From Chloroflexota bacterium (GTDB lineage Bacteria; Chloroflexota; Anaerolineae; Anaerolineales; Villigracilaceae): a stretch of 33,491 bases of DNA. The stretch is from contig JACRBH010000256.1 in NCBI GenBank assembly GCA_016234535.1, forward strand, positions 1-33,491, written 5' to 3'. Both the position numbers and the translations under genes were made by a program. Below the pieces are notes generated by a model. The model was given only the letters and a program-made list of their open reading frames with translations, searched no databases and was not told where the DNA came from. This document shows, in pieces, positions 1 to 8,218 of the stretch (the first letter of the stretch is position 1; the number at the start of each line of letters is the position of its first letter).

Positions 1-108
1 CATTTATACGATAGTACGCCAGAATATAATCGTTTATGGGCTCAACCGATTAATTGGTCATGGACTCGTCGCGACCTCCATAATTGGGTTGAGAAAAAAT
101 TATCCTGA
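1..108 (+). CDS. 3' end of an unidentified protein (partial)
   Basis: Reading frame 1 is open from the first base and closes with TGA at 106-108, giving 35 residues of a C terminus. The tail is rich in Trp, Arg and Asn and ends in a charged helix-like stretch (WVEKKLS). The start lies outside the window. It is convergent with the glycosyltransferase gene that ends at 222. I do not recognise the family; by context it could be another polysaccharide-biosynthesis enzyme, but nothing in the visible residues proves that. Confidence 0.5.
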   Translation, partial: HLYDSTPEYNRLWAQPINWSWTRRDLHNWVEKKLS

Positions 109-221
109 CTATGTTAAATTACTTTTCAAACGCACCACTAGATGATGTCGTTTCTCGCCATCCTCGTATCACCTTTTCGTGATCTACTGATACTACCTAA
201 AGGGCAGCCTTGTCTGCAGGT
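109..221. other. Convergent intergenic spacer
   Basis: This is a 113-bp gap between two genes that point towards each other. I see only weak dyads (for example ATCAC-6-GTGAT near 169-184) and no convincing GC stem followed by a T-run on either strand. Transcription of the long - strand glycan cluster should end here or beyond, but no clear intrinsic terminator is visible. Confidence 0.3.
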
Positions 222-1415
222 TTATTGATTATGCTTAGACGCAGCGGAATTATACAGTTCAATTACTTTTGGCTTTATAACAGCCATGTCCAGTCGCTGG
301 GAAATCATCTCAAGGTTGATTTCTGCCGCCTTCTCAACAAGAGCATTATCACTTATGGCGCTGCGAATTGCGCGGGCTATATCCAATGGGTCTTCGGGGT
401 TAACCAGCAAGCCATTAAACCCGTTCGTGATCCACTCAGTTGTCGACTCGGTATTTGACTGAATAGGGAAAGCGCTCATGGTCATGGCCTCCAGCATTGC
501 GTTTGGAATGCCATCAGTCTGGTTAATTCCCATGGCGATACGCGCATAGCTAAATAATTCCAAAATTGTATGGTGCGGGCTGCGAGGTAATATTCTGATA
601 TTAAGTTTGCCTTCTGCTTGCATGGATTTTACTTGATCAACTACAGGCGGCGAAGCCAAATAAACAACAATCTCGTATCCTTCCAAAATATCAGCGCATG
701 ACTCCAATGCCAACAGTGCATTATTAGCCCTGCCCGCCCAACCCTGATATCCTTTAAGCATAATCAAACGCCTCGCTAACACGTTTTTTTCTTTTACTAA
801 TGCTCTCATTTCAGAGACAGGGTACCCTCCTGCCCCCGGCAGAATCATGGGAACTGAGCCCGCAAAACCAAGTTCACGAGCAAGAACTTCATCGCGAGCA
901 CAATCCGGTATCAGGTAATCACAGTTGGCAAGCACTTTCTTAATTTTCTCCAAATGCGGCGGGAATTGTTTGAAATGATAGATATCGCTGCCCCAGGTAG
1001 TCACGATCCATGGATTAGGCAACTTCCCTCCAAATGGCCCCAGAACTTCGAGCAAGGGATAACTCTCCGCCTGCATTTCCATGGAATGAATCACATCCGG
1101 CTTGATTTTCCGAATAACCTGCGCCAATTGCATTACGCGGTTTCGAAAAAATCGGCGGGTAAAAAAGCCAATCAATGATAAGGGAAAAGGATCCAATCCA
1201 TATTTCAAGAAAAATGGATGCCCATATGAAACTGGTTTCGAAGAGGATATTTTGCGCGGAAACAGAAGCGAATATTCGGTGACCCCTTGTAGTTCGGCAT
1301 GGGGAAAACTGCCTCGTACGTCAAACAGATGAATATCCCACCCCTGGTCTTTCAATTGATTGATCCAACGGGCTGTGTGAATGCTGACGGCTTGTGCTAT
1401 AAAAAGAATTCGCAT
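222..1415 (-). CDS. Glycosyltransferase, GT4 family
   Basis: This 397-residue cytoplasmic protein has the GT-B two-domain layout of GT4 retaining glycosyltransferases. The N terminus (MRILFIAQ..., around residues 1-25) is the usual first beta strand and sugar-acceptor domain. The C-terminal nucleotide-sugar domain shows the family pattern NQTDGIPNAMLEAM followed by TEWITNGFNGLLVNPEDP around residues 300-350, which carries the conserved E-x7-E-like donor region. It probably adds one sugar to the growing surface glycan; donor and acceptor cannot be read from sequence. It is the last gene of the cluster and starts 9 nt after the stop of the previous gene, consistent with co-transcription. Confidence 0.85.
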   Translation of the reverse strand: MRILFIAQAVSIHTARWINQLKDQGWDIHLFDVRGSFPHAELQGVTEYSLLFPRKISSSKPVSYGHPFFLKYGLDPFPLSLIGFFTRRFFRNRVMQLAQVIRKIKPDVIHSMEMQAESYPLLEVLGPFGGKLPNPWIVTTWGSDIYHFKQFPPHLEKIKKVLANCDYLIPDCARDEVLARELGFAGSVPMILPGAGGYPVSEMRALVKEKNVLARRLIMLKGYQGWAGRANNALLALESCADILEGYEIVVYLASPPVVDQVKSMQAEGKLNIRILPRSPHHTILELFSYARIAMGINQTDGIPNAMLEAMTMSAFPIQSNTESTTEWITNGFNGLLVNPEDPLDIARAIRSAISDNALVEKAAEINLEMISQRLDMAVIKPKVIELYNSAASKHNQ

Positions 1416-1424
1416 TTTCTTCTT

Positions 1425-2417
1425 CTAAAGTTGTTGTGGCTGATCTTCAAATGTCAATTCCACTTCCTGATGACAGGCGTTTGGGGTGAATCCGGATAAA
1501 GACCGTACATTTATGCGTTTGCCCTTTGCAAATAGTTCCGACAGGTAATCTATAGACAACCCGACCTGCTCTCCGGCGCGGTTATTGTAAAGTGTCTGCA
1601 CCATATTAATCGGGTTGCAGAAGGTCGCCGAATGATCAAAGCATAGCAACTCCGGGTACTGTTCTTTAAATAGATAACTTCGTGCTGCAATTTTAGCTTC
1701 TAATTCATTGGGGTTTCCAAACGACAGGCACGTCACGATGGGAGTTATCACATCCATTAGATATAACGAACTGGATACTTCCAGCGGATAGGCGAAATCC
1801 AGTTCGGCCACTGTCCAGTTATATTTTAGAATGTTTTGCGAAACCAATCCAAACTCTGGTGTTGATTGTCGTTGGCGCATGGCGTAGCAATAACGTGTGT
1901 TCCTTCCAAGCCTTAGCGAGAAACCAATGGCTTTGGGGTTATTCGCCAAACTATGGATTATATCTGCCAGGACAAATCTTCGCACAAAGACATTATCGTC
2001 AACCAGAAACAATACGCCTGCTTCCGGTTTGTTTTTTGGCAGCAGCATTTTTAGTATGCGAATTTTTGGGAGATCGACAAAACGACTCATAACAGCATCG
2101 ACGCGCGAATCGGTTGAAGACCCAATTGAACCAATTCTTGCCAGTATTTTATAAAAAAAACTTTTCCAGGGGCTGTTATGGCTGTGGACTATGCATTCAA
2201 TCAAATCCTGACGGAAGTTTTTTTGCTCAATGAATTTGGCTTGCGGATACAACTGTGACAACTCATTATATTGCTGCGCATGAAGCTCGTTGCTAACTTT
2301 ATAAATCACACGAATGTCTGCATTCCCCTTTGCATCCTGGCAATGCAGAAAAAAAGAGCGCAGGACTGCATCCAGTTGCATGGCACGGTCTTTGCTGAAA
2401 AGTAGAATGGTAATCAT
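1425..2417 (-). CDS. GT-A-like putative glycosyltransferase
   Basis: This protein has 330 residues. The N terminus begins like a GT2 enzyme (beta strand MITILLFSKDRAMQLDAVLRS), and a central LVDDNVF segment near residues 140-146 has the look of the DxD metal/nucleotide-sugar motif of GT-A folds. The rest matches no canonical GT2 subfamily that I recognise: the middle has a basic, Tyr/Arg-rich patch and the C-terminal third resembles nothing familiar. Its ATG overlaps the TGA of the upstream GT4 gene by 4 nt (ATGA), so the two are translationally coupled. By context it is a sugar transferase of the surface glycan; the exact activity is unknown. Confidence 0.65.
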   Translation of the reverse strand: MITILLFSKDRAMQLDAVLRSFFLHCQDAKGNADIRVIYKVSNELHAQQYNELSQLYPQAKFIEQKNFRQDLIECIVHSHNSPWKSFFYKILARIGSIGSSTDSRVDAVMSRFVDLPKIRILKMLLPKNKPEAGVLFLVDDNVFVRRFVLADIIHSLANNPKAIGFSLRLGRNTRYCYAMRQRQSTPEFGLVSQNILKYNWTVAELDFAYPLEVSSSLYLMDVITPIVTCLSFGNPNELEAKIAARSYLFKEQYPELLCFDHSATFCNPINMVQTLYNNRAGEQVGLSIDYLSELFAKGKRINVRSLSGFTPNACHQEVELTFEDQPQQL

Positions 2418-3685
2418 GATGTCAAGAGTGATTGATACAAGGCCTCATAATCGGCTGCAATTTTTTCCCATGTAAAGCGCTCCAGCCACGCCTTGTATCC
2501 AGCTTCGGCTAGTGATTGACGGCGGGATAGATCGGTAAGTAGTTCATCCACCAAACCGGCAAATTCAACCGAATCTCCATCTACAAAGCCTTGTTCTTTT
2601 TGGATAGTGGGCGCGATGATTCCCCCACTGCTCCACGCTGCGATTTCAGTTGCATTGCCACATGCAAGGGATACGAAGGGGGTGCGAGAGGCCATGGTTT
2701 CATAGAGTACGATAGGAGAATATTCGATGTTGGAACCAAATAAAAACAGATCAGCTGCGCGGTATGCGGCAACTACATCCATACGAGGCAAATCCAGTAG
2801 AAGTACTTTCTTGCGACTATTTTGCAAATTGATACGGCGGGCATGCGCCTGACAACTGGAAAGGCAGCCTGTGGGGCCAATCCCACCCAAGATGGCGTCT
2901 GATACTATCTCTGCTGCGCGAGCGAAATTCCATTGCTTGGTGGAAGATAATAGCGGGTGAACAAAATTCCGCCACCAGTGACCTTTTCCAAAAACGTTGC
3001 CGATGATAACAAGTGTGGCATGTTCGGCTTTCAATCTGCGGAAGGCTTCCAGCACGAGTGCATGCCCTTTGACTCCTGTATGACTTCCAACGGTTAGCAA
3101 TAGATGCTCATCGGCCGGGATATGGTAACGCTCACGGAATGTGGTGTCAGCCGCTTCGAACTCGGCGAGGGAAGCGCCATTTGGGATGATACTCCAACGC
3201 TGTAGGCCATATTGTCGGGCGAAGTTAGTGTCGCGGTAATCATCGGCGTGGAAGACTAAGTGATCATAATTGCGTAACGTGTACGGTAGTTCGCGGAAAT
3301 AGCCCGCAAATTCAGGCAAGTAAAGGCCGGAGAAACCGCACGGGATGAGGATTTTTTTATAGGGTAGTTCATCCAAAATGGGATAAACCAAATCTGTTGC
3401 CCATTGCTGGGCAGCATAATTTATCATCAGATCAAAGCTGCCATGACGCAGGAACGACTGGTAGCGTTCTGTTTCACCTTGAATCCCTTGAGCACTATTG
3501 CCGCGAATCTCAAATTCTTCGATGTGAACTCCATTAATATCTCTTACAGACCGATCAAGCTGGCGGGAGGTTGCAACTGTTACCGTATGTCCGCGTTGAA
3601 CCAGCCGCTCGGAAATTTGCTTAACTACTTCCTGAGCACCGCCTACGCTGGGGGAATAAAATTGGACGGTATGGAGGATTTTCAT
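2414..3685 (-). CDS. Glycosyltransferase, GT4 family
   Basis: This is a 423-residue GT-B glycosyltransferase. I chose the ATG at 3685 because it begins the family-typical MKILHTVQFYSPSVGGAQEVV, in which the GGAQ/GGxE loop contacts the donor, and because it overlaps the upstream stop as ATGA (3682-3685). A longer frame reaching 3814 would add 43 atypical residues read from inside the neighbouring gene. Family landmarks are LLTVGSHTGVKGHALVLEAF in the nucleotide-binding domain and an EYSPIVLYETMA donor-site stretch followed by ACGNATEIAAW. An insert around residues 240-300 is Cys-containing and somewhat unusual. It likely acts in the cytoplasm on the lipid-linked glycan. Confidence 0.85.
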   Translation of the reverse strand: MKILHTVQFYSPSVGGAQEVVKQISERLVQRGHTVTVATSRQLDRSVRDINGVHIEEFEIRGNSAQGIQGETERYQSFLRHGSFDLMINYAAQQWATDLVYPILDELPYKKILIPCGFSGLYLPEFAGYFRELPYTLRNYDHLVFHADDYRDTNFARQYGLQRWSIIPNGASLAEFEAADTTFRERYHIPADEHLLLTVGSHTGVKGHALVLEAFRRLKAEHATLVIIGNVFGKGHWWRNFVHPLLSSTKQWNFARAAEIVSDAILGGIGPTGCLSSCQAHARRINLQNSRKKVLLLDLPRMDVVAAYRAADLFLFGSNIEYSPIVLYETMASRTPFVSLACGNATEIAAWSSGGIIAPTIQKEQGFVDGDSVEFAGLVDELLTDLSRRQSLAEAGYKAWLERFTWEKIAADYEALYQSLLTS

Positions 3686-4494
3686 GGCAGGAATTTCAAA
3701 ATGTCGCAGAACACGCGCCGGCTGCGCAGCCATAAAGCATGACCACCATGTAAAAAGAGGTTGACCCCTATACGGCATATGGAGTATGAGTTGAGCCTCG
3801 CATTTTTTGTCCAAACTGAAAAATCATGCAGAACACGGCGTTTTTGCGCTTGCATAGTTATGCTCTCCCTTCGTATGCTTTGCGAAGGTTCATCGGTATA
3901 TTCCAGTAATGGTTCCGGAGAATATGCAAAATCTGTTAACGCTGCGACCCGAAGCCACAAAGCATAATCTTCCATGGCGATTAATTCCTCACTTTCAGGG
4001 AAGCCTTTCACTTTTTCAAGCAGGCTGCGATGAATCAGAGCGGAGCTGCAAATAACAGTATTCAAGCGCAGTAGTTGGCTGAGGCTGAACTTCCCTTTGA
4101 ATAGTTCGTTAAAATAATATCCTTGGCGTTTCCCTTTTTGCACCAACCAGGCATTTGTGCATATTGCCCTGCAACTGGTGGTTTGCGCAAGTTTCACTTG
4201 GTGTTCCAATTTCTCAGGCAGCCATACATCATCATCATCTAAAAAGGCCAGCCATTCTCCCTGCGCAGCTTGAATCCCACGGTTTCGCGGAATGGCTGGA
4301 CATCCGGCATGAGGGCCTGGCAGCCACTTGACCCGCGGTTGGTTGAAGCTGGCAGTGGTATTTTCCGTCTCAGCGCTGAAACCATCTTCACAAACCAATA
4401 TTTCGAGCGGAATCAATGTTTGCATCAGCGTTGATGCAATTGCCCGATGCAATGCTTGCGGACGATTGAAGGTGGGGATTATGACAGAAATCAT
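3682..4494 (-). CDS. Glycosyltransferase, GT2 family
   Basis: This is a 270-residue inverting GT-A enzyme. The start MISVIIPTFNRPQALHRAI is the GT2 signature. EDGFSAET follows near residue 36, and the metal-binding motif FLDDDDVWLPEKL sits near residues 89-101. A later MEDYALWLRVA segment fits the catalytic-base region (ED). It is soluble and lacks TM segments, so it is a cytoplasmic transferase, probably adding a hexose or deoxyhexose. Its 3' end overlaps the next gene by 4 nt. No strong Shine-Dalgarno precedes the ATG at 4494, and the stop of the methyltransferase gene lies 17 nt upstream. Confidence 0.88.
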   Translation of the reverse strand: MISVIIPTFNRPQALHRAIASTLMQTLIPLEILVCEDGFSAETENTTASFNQPRVKWLPGPHAGCPAIPRNRGIQAAQGEWLAFLDDDDVWLPEKLEHQVKLAQTTSCRAICTNAWLVQKGKRQGYYFNELFKGKFSLSQLLRLNTVICSSALIHRSLLEKVKGFPESEELIAMEDYALWLRVAALTDFAYSPEPLLEYTDEPSQSIRRESITMQAQKRRVLHDFSVWTKNARLNSYSICRIGVNLFLHGGHALWLRSRRVFCDILKFLP

Positions 4495-4511
4495 GATTTG
4501 TCAAGCAACAG

Positions 4512-5480
4512 TTATTGCGGCTTTCCAATTAAGTAATAACTGCCGGGAATGTGGGTGATGGGAGAAGAATGCCATTCGATTTTCTGGTGGATTTGATCTC
4601 TCATCTTTGAAAAATATTCCACATTGTTTACTTCGCCAAATTGGTGTTGATAGGCGAACAAAAATGCGCCAATCCCCTCAGCCATATTCAAAACGGGCTG
4701 GCGTAGCGAAACGGGAATTTCGCTTATAGACCAGGTCGCTATGAATAAGGATTTATTATCTGAAAAATTTATTTTTTCAAGTAATGTATTCGTCTCTGAT
4801 AAACACAAGACGCCGTTACCGTCGATATTGTTGTCAGGCGCCTGTTGCTCCAGTACATTTAAGCCCATCGATTTTAAGTAAAATTTTTGCAGCGCGGATA
4901 TCAACGGCAGATCGTAAATAATATAATTGCCTGTAAAACCCAAGTTATAGAATAGCCTGCACAGGCTTCCGTAACCGCCGCCAAATTCAAAAACACGATC
5001 CAGTTTGTCTACTGAAACGCCGGTGATTTCTTCAAACCTGGCAATGTGATAGGCGTGATGAATTAAATTCCCGCTGCTTTGACGATACCCCCAATAGTGA
5101 GTCGGGCAACCCGCTGGAGATTCCTTAACTGCCTTCTTCCACCTGTCTTTCCAATTTGGCATATTTTTTATGAAGTGTAATTCTGTTGACAGATATGGGG
5201 CGTCTGAAACAAACATGGTGTTTTTAATTACATCCCATTGCAGGAACATTCGCGGGTCGTTTTGTAAAATCTGTTCACAGAGTTTATTCAAATTTCGCAG
5301 CCATTCCTGTCCCGCCTCCGAAACTTCCAAATCGCTGTTGGAATAATGAACGTGAGCAGCCGCTCTTAACTCATCAATCAGGAGCATTTCGACTTTCGTG
5401 GGGCCCGTGAGTGTTCTTTTTGGGGCAAACAAATCGGGAATTAAATTTAATATTTTTTGCACAGCGCGAACTCCAGACAT
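4512..5480 (-). CDS. Putative sugar O-methyltransferase
   Basis: This is a SAM-dependent methyltransferase of the type annotated as putative sugar O-methyltransferase in polysaccharide clusters. The SAM-binding motif I appears as VFEFGGGYGSLCRLFY in the middle of the protein, followed by an acidic strand IIYDLPLISALQ. A later ATWSISEIPVSLR corresponds to the post-motif region. I prefer the ATG at 5480 (322 aa); an upstream in-frame TTG at 5510 would add ten residues but neither start has a strong ribosome-binding site. The N-terminal ~120 residues are helical and less conserved. Its place between the ABC ATPase and glycosyltransferases suggests it caps or decorates the glycan. Terminal methylation is known to act as a chain-length stop in some ABC-exported O-antigens; that role here is inference. 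Confidence 0.7.
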   Translation of the reverse strand: MSGVRAVQKILNLIPDLFAPKRTLTGPTKVEMLLIDELRAAAHVHYSNSDLEVSEAGQEWLRNLNKLCEQILQNDPRMFLQWDVIKNTMFVSDAPYLSTELHFIKNMPNWKDRWKKAVKESPAGCPTHYWGYRQSSGNLIHHAYHIARFEEITGVSVDKLDRVFEFGGGYGSLCRLFYNLGFTGNYIIYDLPLISALQKFYLKSMGLNVLEQQAPDNNIDGNGVLCLSETNTLLEKINFSDNKSLFIATWSISEIPVSLRQPVLNMAEGIGAFLFAYQHQFGEVNNVEYFSKMRDQIHQKIEWHSSPITHIPGSYYLIGKPQ

Positions 5481-5547
5481 ACTATCTTTTTCGACAAAAA
5501 ATCCTCTCAACTAAAATCGCGTTTAAATACACGTCAGCATAAACAAA

Positions 5548-6816
5548 TCACCAATTTTCCCATTTTAGAACAGGAGCCAGTAAACCTGGGCGTCTTATAA
5601 ACCATAACGGTGAATCGCTCAAACCACCATGTATTGTCAACAAAACGGACGGGTTATTGTGTCCCGGCTCCAGGAGCCACTCTCTAAAATGTAAACTTGC
5701 AATCATTTCAATTTTATGCACACCCTCATTGAGAAATCGATGGGGGATTTTGCTGCGAATTTTAAACTTCCCCTCATTCAATAATGGCCATAAATCTTCA
5801 GTGGTATCGATGTTGTATGTCCAATACAACAAAGCGCCATCTTCCGAATAAATGGCATACCCGACAGTAAACGCGGGATCTTTAAATGCCAATTCACCTT
5901 CTATGGCTACATAAAAATCACTATTATTAGGTATTGTTGACGGCAGCAAATTGCCGCTTTCGTCAGTCAGCGCAAGACTGATTGGTTTAAATATTTTTGA
6001 TATATATGAATTCTCGCTATTAATCCAAATCGTGGAAGATTTCTCGGAGGGATCTCCAAATAAATAATCGACTATAACACTGTGGATATCAGAACTAAAA
6101 TTGATCAATCTGCCATGGTTTATGTGTATACAGCTTTTACATAACTGCTCAATGGCGTTCATATTGTGGCTCACAAACAACACTGTTCGCCCTTGTTTGG
6201 CCACATCCCCCATCTTCCCCAGGCATTTTTTCTGAAACTCGGCATCTCCCACTGCAAGCACCTCATCTACAACCAGGATTTCAGGTTCGAGATGAGCAGC
6301 AACTGCGAAGGCCAAGCGCACATACATTCCGCTGGAATAATGTTTTACCGGCGTGTCAAGAAATTTTTCGACCCCTGAGAAATCCACGATCTCATCGAAC
6401 TTACCGCCAATTTCTCTACGGCTCATGCCTAAAATGGCGCCATTTAGATATATATTATCACGTCCACTTAACTCACTATGAAATCCGGTACCCACTTCAA
6501 GCAGGGATGCTACACGGCCATACAAATCTACTCGCCCCTTTGTAGGTTTGGTGATACGGGAGAGAACCTTCAGTAAAGTGCTTTTCCCGGCTCCATTACG
6601 GCCAATGATCCCAACGGCCTCCCCTTGCTTGATTTCAAAGGATATGTCATTTAACGCCCAGAAGGTTTCAATCGGCTTTCGTTCTCCGCGCATCCAACGA
6701 ATTGGTGAGGAAAATGAATCCAGCAAGGTTTCGCGAAAGGTGCGATTAACAGCTTGTTTGCCGCCAATGCGGTATTCCTTGCTCAAATTTTCAACTCGAA
6801 TAGCTATATCACTCAT
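5548..6816 (-). CDS. wzt: Polysaccharide ABC transporter ATP-binding protein (Wzt-like)
   Basis: This 422-residue ATPase of a glycan exporter carries a full nucleotide-binding domain: Walker A GRNGAGKST at about 72-80, the ABC signature YSSGMYVRLA at about 160-169, Walker B LVVDEVLAVGD at about 181-191 and the H-loop SH near 216. The residues after about 255 form a separate beta-rich domain. In Wzt proteins of O8/O9a-type systems such a C-terminal domain binds the modified end of the polymer before export. It follows the permease gene with 1 nt between, and the methyltransferase gene follows downstream. It acts on the cytoplasmic face with the Wzm-like permease. Confidence 0.9.
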   Translation of the reverse strand: MSDIAIRVENLSKEYRIGGKQAVNRTFRETLLDSFSSPIRWMRGERKPIETFWALNDISFEIKQGEAVGIIGRNGAGKSTLLKVLSRITKPTKGRVDLYGRVASLLEVGTGFHSELSGRDNIYLNGAILGMSRREIGGKFDEIVDFSGVEKFLDTPVKHYSSGMYVRLAFAVAAHLEPEILVVDEVLAVGDAEFQKKCLGKMGDVAKQGRTVLFVSHNMNAIEQLCKSCIHINHGRLINFSSDIHSVIVDYLFGDPSEKSSTIWINSENSYISKIFKPISLALTDESGNLLPSTIPNNSDFYVAIEGELAFKDPAFTVGYAIYSEDGALLYWTYNIDTTEDLWPLLNEGKFKIRSKIPHRFLNEGVHKIEMIASLHFREWLLEPGHNNPSVLLTIHGGLSDSPLWFIRRPGLLAPVLKWENW

Positions 6817-6817
6817 G

Positions 6818-7672
6818 TTAGATCACATCCGCAAAGGTGGCTTCAGTTCGCTTGAAGTAGGTCAATCCACTAATGAAAAGAAAGGCAATAATTACAATGG
6901 AAATCCAAACTAAACCGTCCACTTTGCCACTCCCCAGCAATGCCCAGCGAAAACCTTCCACAACACCTGTCATTGGGTTCAACCCATATAATAGACGCCA
7001 CTTCTCGGGAATCAGGGAAGCTGAATAAGCTACTGGTGTGGCATATTGCCAGAAAAGAGTCATGAATGGAACCACGTACCGAATATCCCGGTATTTCACG
7101 TTTAATGCCGAGAGCCACAATCCCACTGCCAATGCACTCATCACTGCCAATAGCAGAAATAAAGGAAGGCTTAGAATACGGGTTGTCAATGGGATTTGAT
7201 AGTAGACCAACATGCCAGTCAGAACAAGAAATGAGATTGCAAAATCCACCAAACCGGGCAAAACAGAGGCAATTGGGATGATAAGGCGCGGGAAATAAAC
7301 TTTGCTTACCAAATTTTGACTCCCTACCAAACTTTGGCTCGAATTAGTGAGAGAGAAAGCAAATAACTGCCAGGGAAGCAATGCTGTGAATGTAAAGATC
7401 GGGTAGGGAATCCCGTCAGAAGGTAATTTTGCCAGCTGGCCGAAGATCACGCTGAAGATAGCCATTGTCAGCAAGGGTTGCAAGACTGCCCAGCTGGCGC
7501 CAAGCACTGTCTGCGCATAACGTACCTTGATATCCCGCCAGGTAAGCAGAAAGAGAAGTTCACGATAACGCCACAAATCGCCTAGTTCCAACGCAGCCCA
7601 GCCTTGCTGGGGTTTTATAGTGATCAAAGGCTCGCCTGCCGAGTAGGTTGTAATAACGTTTTTGTTTGTCAT
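6818..7672 (-). CDS. wzm: Polysaccharide ABC transporter permease (Wzm-like)
   Basis: This 284-residue ABC-2-type permease shows about six hydrophobic segments. The N-terminal amphipathic part ending in LWRYRELLFLLTWRDIKVRYAQ is typical of the TagG/Wzm/KpsM family, as is the following LGASWAVLQPLLTMAIFSVIFG. The RDIRYVVPFMTLFWQYATPVAYS stretch and the C-terminal NPMTGVVEGFRWALLG are also family landmarks. It should form the channel that moves lipid-linked polysaccharide across the cytoplasmic membrane with the Wzt ATPase encoded next to it. Its ATG directly abuts the stop of the regulator gene, so regulator and exporter are expected to be one transcript. Confidence 0.92.
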   Translation of the reverse strand: MTNKNVITTYSAGEPLITIKPQQGWAALELGDLWRYRELLFLLTWRDIKVRYAQTVLGASWAVLQPLLTMAIFSVIFGQLAKLPSDGIPYPIFTFTALLPWQLFAFSLTNSSQSLVGSQNLVSKVYFPRLIIPIASVLPGLVDFAISFLVLTGMLVYYQIPLTTRILSLPLFLLLAVMSALAVGLWLSALNVKYRDIRYVVPFMTLFWQYATPVAYSASLIPEKWRLLYGLNPMTGVVEGFRWALLGSGKVDGLVWISIVIIAFLFISGLTYFKRTEATFADVI

Positions 7673-8167
7673 TTATTTCTTCTTTATTTGTGGGTCCATC
7701 AATGCCTGGAAATCCTGTCCGGTGGACTCGAGCACGCAGCCTTCAGCGAGATCATTGATCTTTAATCCTGCTTCAATGCAGGTTAGACGCAGAATGTCCA
7801 TGGTTTCATCGTCACCATGAATGTATACAGTAAGGATGCCCTGCGCTTTCAAATCTTCAACTAATTTTTTCGCTTTCATGCGCAGGCTGCCATAGACTTT
7901 TAACGAATCACGGGCGTAAGACATTGCGCGTTGGGTGATGACCTTCAGGCCTTCGGGAGTCAGATCGTATTTCAGGCGTGTGCGGTCAAGGTGTGAAACC
8001 TTGATCCATCCACGGCTAATCAAGCGTTTGATATACCAGTTGACACTTCCTACTGCAATACCCAAACGGTTGGAGAGATTCGCCTGGGTCACCATCGAAT
8101 CTTGCGCTATTTCGTTGAGAAGGGTGTATTCGTGTTGTTTAACTTCTGTTGCGGGTTCAGAATTCAT
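7673..8167 (-). CDS. EPS-associated MarR-like winged-helix regulator
   Basis: This is a small DNA-binding protein (164 residues from ATG 8167). Residues about 10-85 form a winged helix: EYTLLNEIAQDSMVTQANLSNRLGIAVGSVNWYIKRLISRGWIK, followed by a wing and a helix. This resembles the MarR-type regulators found in exopolysaccharide clusters. A C-terminal ~75-residue domain (LTVYIHGDDETMDILRL...) resembles nothing I can name with certainty and might sense a ligand. Alternative in-frame starts are GTG at 8182, with an AAGGGG 9 nt upstream, and TTG at 8203. I favour 8167 because a promoter-like pair lies just before it. An inverted repeat covers the start codon, consistent with autoregulation. It sits directly before wzm and wzt. 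Confidence 0.75.
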   Translation of the reverse strand: MNSEPATEVKQHEYTLLNEIAQDSMVTQANLSNRLGIAVGSVNWYIKRLISRGWIKVSHLDRTRLKYDLTPEGLKVITQRAMSYARDSLKVYGSLRMKAKKLVEDLKAQGILTVYIHGDDETMDILRLTCIEAGLKINDLAEGCVLESTGQDFQALMDPQIKKK

Positions 8168-8179
8168 TTTCTGAATTCT
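8159..8179. promoter_or_regulatory. Inverted repeat operator candidate at the regulator start
   Basis: AGAATTCA (8159-8166) and TGAATTCT (8172-8179) form a perfect 8-bp dyad around a 5-nt spacer. The repeat overlaps the ATG of the regulator and the putative -10 box on the - strand. The position and symmetry suit a dimeric winged-helix protein repressing its own transcription. This is inference from sequence only. Confidence 0.45.
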
Positions 8180-8203
8180 CACATGAAAATACCCCTTTGT
8201 CAA
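8175..8203 (-). promoter_or_regulatory. Putative sigma-70-like promoter for the regulator-exporter unit
   Basis: On the - strand a consensus -35 TTGACA lies at 8203-8198 and a weaker -10 GAGAAT (4 of 6) at 8180-8175, separated by 17 nt. Transcription would begin about 7 nt further on, almost at the ATG at 8167, which would make a nearly leaderless mRNA. It lies just after the stop of the upstream GT4 gene (8219), so it could start a sub-operon within the glycan cluster. Confidence 0.4.
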
Positions 8204-8218
8204 GTTGGAAACAGTTAT

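Noticed and set aside
3686..3814. 43-residue N-terminal extension of the GT4 protein
   Set aside because: It lies inside the upstream gene, and the ATG at 3685 gives a family-typical N terminus with an ATGA overlap.
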